Part shown: positions 59,730-64,000 of the stretch, piece after piece
Layout: the number at the start of each line of letters is the position of its first letter
Numbering within the stretch: position 1 is the first letter of the stretch
Assembly (NCBI RefSeq): GCF_009650765.1
Contig: NZ_CP045740.1
Coordinates: 1,612,001-1,676,000, forward strand
Direction of reading: 5' to 3'
Source: Streptomyces sp. SUK 48
Lineage (GTDB): Bacteria > Actinomycetota > Actinomycetes > Streptomycetales > Streptomycetaceae
DNA length: 64,000 bases
Notes under the pieces: model-generated
The model's input: the letters and a program-made list of their open reading frames with translations, nothing else
The model's database searches: none
Told to the model about the DNA's origin: nothing
Program-made: the position numbers and the translations under genes

Positions 59730-59830
59730 CCGCGGCCGGACGTCCACCGGGTGCGCTGACCGCGCGGCGAAACGCCGACCGCGCCGATACCCGTTCGCCC
59801 CTCCCGGCCCCGCGCCCTACCCTCGGCCCC

Positions 59831-60586
59831 ATGGGCAAGCCTCTCGTGGCCATTCTCAGTGGCGCAGGTATCTCCACCGATTCCGGCATCCCCGACTACC
59901 GGGGCCCGAACGGGCTGTGGCGGCAGGACCCCGCGGCCGAGAAGCTCGTGACCTACGAGTACTACATGGGCGATCCGGAGATCCGGCGCCGGTCCTGGCA
60001 GCTGCGCCGCGCGAGCCGCGCGCTCGGGGCCGAACCCAACGCCGCCCACCGGGCGATCGCCGCGCTGGAGCGGTCCGGCGTACCGGTCCGGGTGATCACG
60101 CAGAACGTGGACGGGCTGCACCAGCTCGCCGGGACGGCCGCCCGCAAGGTCCTCGAACTGCACGGCACCGCCCGGGAGTTCGTCTGCACCCTGTGCCACA
60201 CGCGCGGCCCGATGGCGGACGCCCTGGAGCGCCTGGACGCCGGTGAGGACGATCCCCGGTGCCGGGAGTGCGGCGGCATCCTGAAGTCCGCCACCGTGAT
60301 GTTCGGCGAACGCCTCGACCCGATGGTCCTCGGCCAGGCCGTGGCCGTCACCAAGGCGTGCCAGGTGTTCATCGCCGTCGGCAGCAGCCTCCAGGTGCAG
60401 CCCGCCGCCGGCCTCGCGGGTGTCGCCGCCGACCACGGCGCCCGCCTGATCATCGTCAACGCGGAACCCACGCCGTACGACGACCGGGCGGACGAGCTGA
60501 TCCGCGAGCCCATCGGGACCGCGCTGCCCCGGCTGCTGGCCGCGCTGGCCGAGGACGCGGCGGCCGGGGACCCGGCGGACGGCTGA
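59831..60586 (+). CDS. SIR2-type NAD-dependent deacylase
   Basis: A 251-residue sirtuin. NAD motifs: SGAGISTDSGIPDYRGPNGLW and TQNVDGLHQLAG; catalytic His in LELHGTARE; zinc Cys in CTLCH and CREC. Residues typical of deacetylases are present, and it lacks the Ala-Tyr-Arg signature of class III desuccinylases at the usual place as far as I can see. Its stop is one base from the stop of the convergent ogt gene. Members of this family in Streptomyces deacetylate metabolic enzymes such as acetyl-CoA synthetase. Confidence 0.9.
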   Translation: MGKPLVAILSGAGISTDSGIPDYRGPNGLWRQDPAAEKLVTYEYYMGDPEIRRRSWQLRRASRALGAEPNAAHRAIAALERSGVPVRVITQNVDGLHQLAGTAARKVLELHGTAREFVCTLCHTRGPMADALERLDAGEDDPRCRECGGILKSATVMFGERLDPMVLGQAVAVTKACQVFIAVGSSLQVQPAAGLAGVAADHGARLIIVNAEPTPYDDRADELIREPIGTALPRLLAALAEDAAAGDPADG

Positions 60587-60587
60587 C

Positions 60588-61076
60588 TCAGAACAGGGCC
60601 GTGCCGCGTTCGAAGTCCAGCAGGCGGCGCTTGCGCTCGAGGCCGCCGCCGTAGCCGGTGAGGCTGCCGTCGCTGCCGACCACCCGGTGGCAGGGCACGA
60701 TGATGCTGATGGGGTTGCGGCCGTTGGCGAGGCCGACCGCGCGGGAGGCGCCGGGATTGCCGAGGGCGTCGGCGAGTTGGCCGTAGGTGCGGGTCTCGCC
60801 GTAGGGGATGCGGGTGAGCTGGTCCCAGACGCTGCGCTGGAACGGGGTTCCGCGCAGGTTGAGTTCGAGGGTGAACTCGCGCAACTCCCCCGTGTAGTAA
60901 GCCTCCAGCTGCTCCCGTGCGGCGGTGAAGCAGGGCAGGGAGTCGTCGCGGGTGCCGAAGCTCTCCTCGGACGGGCGGTGCCGCTGGCTGGTCATGTAGA
61001 GACCGCACAGGGCGCCGTCGGCGGCGACCATGGTGAGCCGGCCGTACGGGCCCTCGGTCTCGGTGTGGCAGATCAT
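60588..61076 (-). CDS. ogt: Methylated-DNA-protein-cysteine methyltransferase (Ogt)
   Basis: A 162-residue O6-methylguanine-DNA methyltransferase. The acceptor cysteine is in IIVPCHRVVGSDGSLTGYGGG, the DNA-binding helix is LADALGNPGASRAVGLANGRNP, and the N-terminal part is short. It repairs O6-alkylguanine by a suicidal transfer. It lies 12 bases downstream of ada-alkA on the same strand, so they form one alkylation-repair operon, and is convergent with the sirtuin gene. Confidence 0.93.
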   Translation of the reverse strand: MICHTETEGPYGRLTMVAADGALCGLYMTSQRHRPSEESFGTRDDSLPCFTAAREQLEAYYTGELREFTLELNLRGTPFQRSVWDQLTRIPYGETRTYGQLADALGNPGASRAVGLANGRNPISIIVPCHRVVGSDGSLTGYGGGLERKRRLLDFERGTALF

Positions 61077-61088
61077 GGAAGAACCCTC

Positions 61089-62576
61089 TTACACGGGAAG
61101 GACGTTGATCGGGTGGCTGTCGGTCGCCCACAGATACTGCACCGCGTACGCCCGCCACGGGCGCCATGCCTCGGCGCGCGCGGTGAGCGCGGCGGGGGTG
61201 GACGGCAGCCCGAGCTCACCGGCGGCGCGGCGGATGCCGAGGTCGGTGGGCAGGAAGGCGTCCGGATCGCCCAGGGCGCGCAGGGCGATGACCTCGACCG
61301 TCCAGGGTCCGAAGCCGGGCAGCGCGAGCAGCCGGGCGCGGGCCTCGGCCCAGTCGGATTCCACCCCCAAGTGGAGGGTACCGTCGGCGAGTTGACTCAC
61401 CAGGGTGGTGAAGGTGGTGCGCCGGGTGCGGGGCATCGCCAGGGTCTCGGGATCGACGGAGGCCAGCGCCTCGGGCGACGGGAAGAGATGGGTGAGGCCG
61501 CCCTCGGGATCGTCCAGGGGCTTGCCGTGCGCGGTGACGAGGCGGGCCGCGTGGGTGCGGGCGGCGGCCGTGGACACCTGCTGTCCGAGTACGGCCCGCA
61601 CCGCGAACTCGGCCTCGTCCACGGTGCCCGGCACCCGGCGGCCCGGCGCCTTGTCGACCAGCGGGGCGAGCAGCGCGTCGGTGCGCAGCCGGTCGTCGAC
61701 GGCGACCGGGTCGGCGTCCAGGTCGAGCATCCGCCGGCAGCGGCTGATCGCCACGGCCAGGTCCCGCAGGTCGCCGAGGGTGAGGCGGCAGGCGATGTGG
61801 TCGGGGCGCGGGGTGAGGGCGACGATCCCGTGGCCGTACGGCAGCCGGAGGGTGCGCCGGTAGGCGCCGTCCCGCCATTCCTCGACGCCCGGTACGGCGG
61901 TGGCGGCGAGGTGGCCGAAGAGGTTGCTCGGGTTGAGCGGGGCGCGGAACGGCAGCCGCAGGGACAGCGTGCCCGGGGTGGCGTCGCCCGCCGCGCGGCC
62001 GGCCGGTACGCGCCGGCGCAGCTCGCTCGGGGCGAGGGCGAAGACCTCGCGGACGGTGTCGTTGAAGGCGCGGATGGAGGAGAAGCCGGCCGCGAAGGCG
62101 ATCTGCGCCATGGGCAGCGCGGTGGTCTCGATGAGCAGCCGGGCGGTCTGGGCGCGCTGGGCGCGGGCGAGCGCGAGGGGTCCGGCGCCCAGTTCGGCGA
62201 GCAGTTGCCGCTCCACCTGGCGGGTGCTGTAGCCGAGCCGGGCGGCGAGGCCGGGCACCCCCTCGCGGTCCACGACGCCGTCGGTGATCAGGCGCATGGC
62301 GCGGGCCACCAGGTCGGCGCGCTGGTTCCATTCCGGGGAGCCGGGGGTGGTGTCCGGGCGGCAGCGCTTGCAGGCGCGGAACCCGGCCTGCTGGCAGGCG
62401 GCCGCGCTCGGGTAGAACGTCATGTTCCGGGGCTTGGGCGGGACGACGGGGCAGCTGGGGCGGCAGTAGATGCCGGTGGTCAGCACGGCCGTGTAGAACC
62501 ATCCGTCGAACCGCGCGTCCTTGGACTGCACGGCACGGACGCAATGCTCCCGGTCGAGGTGCGTCGCTGTCTGCAT
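61089..62576 (-). CDS. Ada N-terminal domain fused to AraC and AlkA DNA glycosylase
   Basis: A 495-residue three-part DNA-repair and regulatory protein. Part 1: Ada metal-binding domain with C38, C42, C69 and C72 (YCRPSCPVVPPKPRN; FRACKRC); C38 is the methyl acceptor for phosphotriesters. Part 2: AraC-type helix-turn-helix (about 85-185: LARRLGYSTRQVERQL type). Part 3: AlkA glycosylase with LLALPGFGPWTVEVIALRA and the catalytic Asp in LPTDLGIRRA. The C-terminal methyltransferase of E. coli Ada is absent and is provided by the separate Ogt. It should be an inducible activator of alkylation repair. Confidence 0.92.
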   Translation of the reverse strand: MQTATHLDREHCVRAVQSKDARFDGWFYTAVLTTGIYCRPSCPVVPPKPRNMTFYPSAAACQQAGFRACKRCRPDTTPGSPEWNQRADLVARAMRLITDGVVDREGVPGLAARLGYSTRQVERQLLAELGAGPLALARAQRAQTARLLIETTALPMAQIAFAAGFSSIRAFNDTVREVFALAPSELRRRVPAGRAAGDATPGTLSLRLPFRAPLNPSNLFGHLAATAVPGVEEWRDGAYRRTLRLPYGHGIVALTPRPDHIACRLTLGDLRDLAVAISRCRRMLDLDADPVAVDDRLRTDALLAPLVDKAPGRRVPGTVDEAEFAVRAVLGQQVSTAAARTHAARLVTAHGKPLDDPEGGLTHLFPSPEALASVDPETLAMPRTRRTTFTTLVSQLADGTLHLGVESDWAEARARLLALPGFGPWTVEVIALRALGDPDAFLPTDLGIRRAAGELGLPSTPAALTARAEAWRPWRAYAVQYLWATDSHPINVLPV

Positions 62577-62651
62577 GTCTCCAGGATGACCAGCGCGGCA
62601 GCGGCGCGCTGGCGGAATTCCGACACGTAGGCCGGGCCCCGCCGGCCGCCG

Positions 62652-63521
62652 TCAGCGCGCTCGCTCGCGGAACGCGCCGACCCACTGCGCCGTGGTGCGC
62701 AGCCCGCCGAAGGTGTAGAAGTGCACCTTGACCACGCCGTGGCGCGCGGGGTCGTACCGTTCGCCGAGCGCGTGCAGGAAGCGGTCGGGGCCCGCGGTGC
62801 CCAGCAGGTTGGTCAGCGAGAAGCCGTACTTGCGGGCGACGGAGGCGCTGGTGCCGACGCCGAAGCGGGTGGCGTAGCCGACGAGGCGGCGGACGCCGGC
62901 CGGGCCGGGGACGCCGATACGGACGGGCAGGTCGACACCCCGGGCGCGGACGGCCGCCAGCCAGTCGAGGACCGGCTCGGCGTCGAAGCCGAACTGGGTG
63001 ATCACATCGCCGGTGAAGGGGCCGGCGCCGATGGCCGCCGCCTTGTCGGTGAGCGCCGACCACAGCGCGGGGCCGGATATCGCGGGGTGGCCCTCGGGGT
63101 AGCCGCTGATGCCGATGTGGCGCACGCCGTGGCGTTCCAGCAGCCCGCTGCGGATGACGGCGAGGGCGTCCTCGTACGGCCCCTCGGGGCGGGCCGGGTC
63201 GCCGCCGACGACGAACACGTCGTCCGCGGTGCCGTCCGCGGCGAGACCCGCGAGGAACTCCTCCAGGGCGGCGCGGGAGGGCAGCCGGCGGGCCGAGATG
63301 TGGGGCACGGGGACGAAGCCGAGCCGGCGGACCGCGCGGGCGGCGGCGAGCCGGGTGGCGTGGTCCTCGCCGGCGAGGAAGGTGACGTTGATCCGGGTGC
63401 CCCGCGGGATGCTGCCCCCCGCCTCCTCCAGTGCGGGCACGTCCTTGCCGGTCATCTCCAGCGAGAAGTCGTCCAGCAGGGCGGTGCCCACCGCGGCGGG
63501 GGCGGTGGCGGCGGGGTTCAT
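62652..63521 (-). CDS. Methylenetetrahydrofolate reductase-like protein
   Basis: A 289-residue MTHFR-type TIM barrel. INVTFLAGEDHATRLAAARAVRRLGF, VPVPHISARRLPSRAALEEFLA and GVRHIGISGYPEGHPAISGPALW are typical; TQFGFDAEPVLDWLAAVRARG follows. It lacks the C-terminal regulatory part of eukaryotic MTHFR, as bacterial enzymes do. The N-terminal ~30 residues are loose. It may act in one-carbon or glycine/betaine catabolism instead of methionine synthesis; the sequence does not decide. The start at 63521 follows CAAGGAGCCCG. Confidence 0.85.
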   Translation of the reverse strand: MNPAATAPAAVGTALLDDFSLEMTGKDVPALEEAGGSIPRGTRINVTFLAGEDHATRLAAARAVRRLGFVPVPHISARRLPSRAALEEFLAGLAADGTADDVFVVGGDPARPEGPYEDALAVIRSGLLERHGVRHIGISGYPEGHPAISGPALWSALTDKAAAIGAGPFTGDVITQFGFDAEPVLDWLAAVRARGVDLPVRIGVPGPAGVRRLVGYATRFGVGTSASVARKYGFSLTNLLGTAGPDRFLHALGERYDPARHGVVKVHFYTFGGLRTTAQWVGAFRERAR

Positions 63522-64000
63522 CGGGCTCCTTGCGGCTCGGACGCTGCGGCTCGCCTCTTCGGCGTCGGCCTGCGGGCAGGCGCTTCGCGCGATGCTACCC
63601 AACCCGGTGCGCGGGGCCCCGGCCGGTGTCGCGCGGTCCCGGTCCGCCTCCGGTACCGGGAGCCGGCCGGCCCCGGCCCGCGGCGGCGGTGGTGCCGTCG
63701 TGGGCCGGGCGGAGGAGGTGACCGGCTGCCAGGCGGCCGGGGACCCCCGGGTGCCTGGACCCGCGCGGACGGGGACGAGACGGCAGGCGGTCTCGGCGGT
63801 CCGGCCCGCCGGGAGGTCCGCACGGTGGCGCCGGCCGGGCGCGGCTCGTCTCGCGGAGCGCCGTGTCGGTCGGCGGGGGCCGGCCGTGCCGGGGGCGGGC
63901 GAGGCCGCGCCCCGGGGGTGTGGTTCCGGGCGGGGTGGGAGCGGGCGGCCGGTCACGGCAGCCCGTCGGCGTGGGCTACTCGCCGCGTGTCCAGGCCAGG
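63522..64000. other. Gene-free region at right window edge
   Basis: About 480 GC-rich bases upstream of the MTHFR-like gene. Open frames here have the composition of shadow frames and no recognisable protein. I looked for a riboswitch-like fold and found none. A TAGCAT element on the minus strand at 63597-63592 is a weak -10 candidate without a supporting -35. Confidence 0.5.

Noticed and set aside
63500..64000. Possible riboswitch or gene upstream of the MTHFR-like gene
   Set aside because: No conserved motif found; open frames are shadows.
1..64000. CRISPR array, rRNA, complete insertion sequence or replication origin
   Set aside because: No regularly spaced repeats, no rRNA-like sequence, no intact transposase and no dnaA-box cluster were seen.

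Overview
This is a high-GC actinobacterial chromosome segment, almost certainly from Streptomyces. The signs are strong GC bias at third codon positions, GTG/TTG starts, ATGA/GTGA stop-start overlaps, AAGGAG ribosome sites, and blocks I recognise from Streptomyces: the ten-gene gas-vesicle locus beside a transketolase, and the ethylmalonyl-CoA cluster beside phosphatidylserine synthesis genes. I see no rRNA, tRNA, CRISPR array, complete insertion sequence or origin. The gene order recalls the S. coelicolor SCO646x-SCO651x region, but that is from memory.

Layout. 0.4-8.6 kb: mixed housekeeping and stress genes (pyruvate-oxidase-like ThDP enzyme, DUF2795, DJ-1/PfpI, ABC-F, histidine phosphatase, PAP2-diacylglycerol-kinase fusion, methyltransferase). 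8.6-14.1 kb: complete gvpOAFGYZJLSK on the minus strand with overlapping genes. 14.7-17.9 kb: transketolase behind two strong hairpins, a small membrane protein and a VOC protein. 17.9-25.6 kb: DUF5107/TPR protein, GNAT, then a four-gene minus-strand peptidase operon (LD-carboxypeptidase, S9 peptidase, M20 peptidase, DppA). 25.7-28.1 kb: ClC chloride channel and a MarR regulator, with matching palindromes on both sides of the channel gene. 28.2-36.0 kb: methyltransferase, PAS-GAF-SpoIIE-kinase phosphatase, an MFS exporter with an unusual repeat tail, SRPBCC, and a radical SAM protein behind a LexA-like box.

36.2-37.7 kb holds a secreted hydrolase broken by one frameshift. 37.75-42.2 kb looks like an inserted accessory segment: decayed recombinase and IS110 fragments, a HAD phosphatase, an XRE/TPR regulator diverging from a small resolvase-like protein, an RsbW-type ATPase and a small XRE protein, then a gene remnant. 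42.25-45.1 kb: RidA-like, YihY/BrkB, secreted protein, HEAT protein.

45.5-55.0 kb is the ethylmalonyl-CoA module: double 3-hydroxyacyl-CoA dehydrogenase, TetR, ccr, meaA, CitE-like lyase, MaoC hydratase and acyl-CoA dehydrogenase. It should turn acetyl-CoA-derived C4 units into C5 units, glyoxylate and propionyl-CoA, which also supplies polyketide extender units. It is followed by psd-pssA (phospholipid synthesis), a frameshifted glycerate kinase, an ADP-ribosylglycohydrolase, a NUDIX protein, a sirtuin, a divided alkylation-repair pair (ogt and ada-alkA) and a methylenetetrahydrofolate-reductase-like gene at the right edge.

Sites read directly from the sequence include paired palindromes by the MarR and TetR genes, a LexA-type box, and many GC-rich hairpins. 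All functional statements come from motifs and family knowledge; no database search was run.
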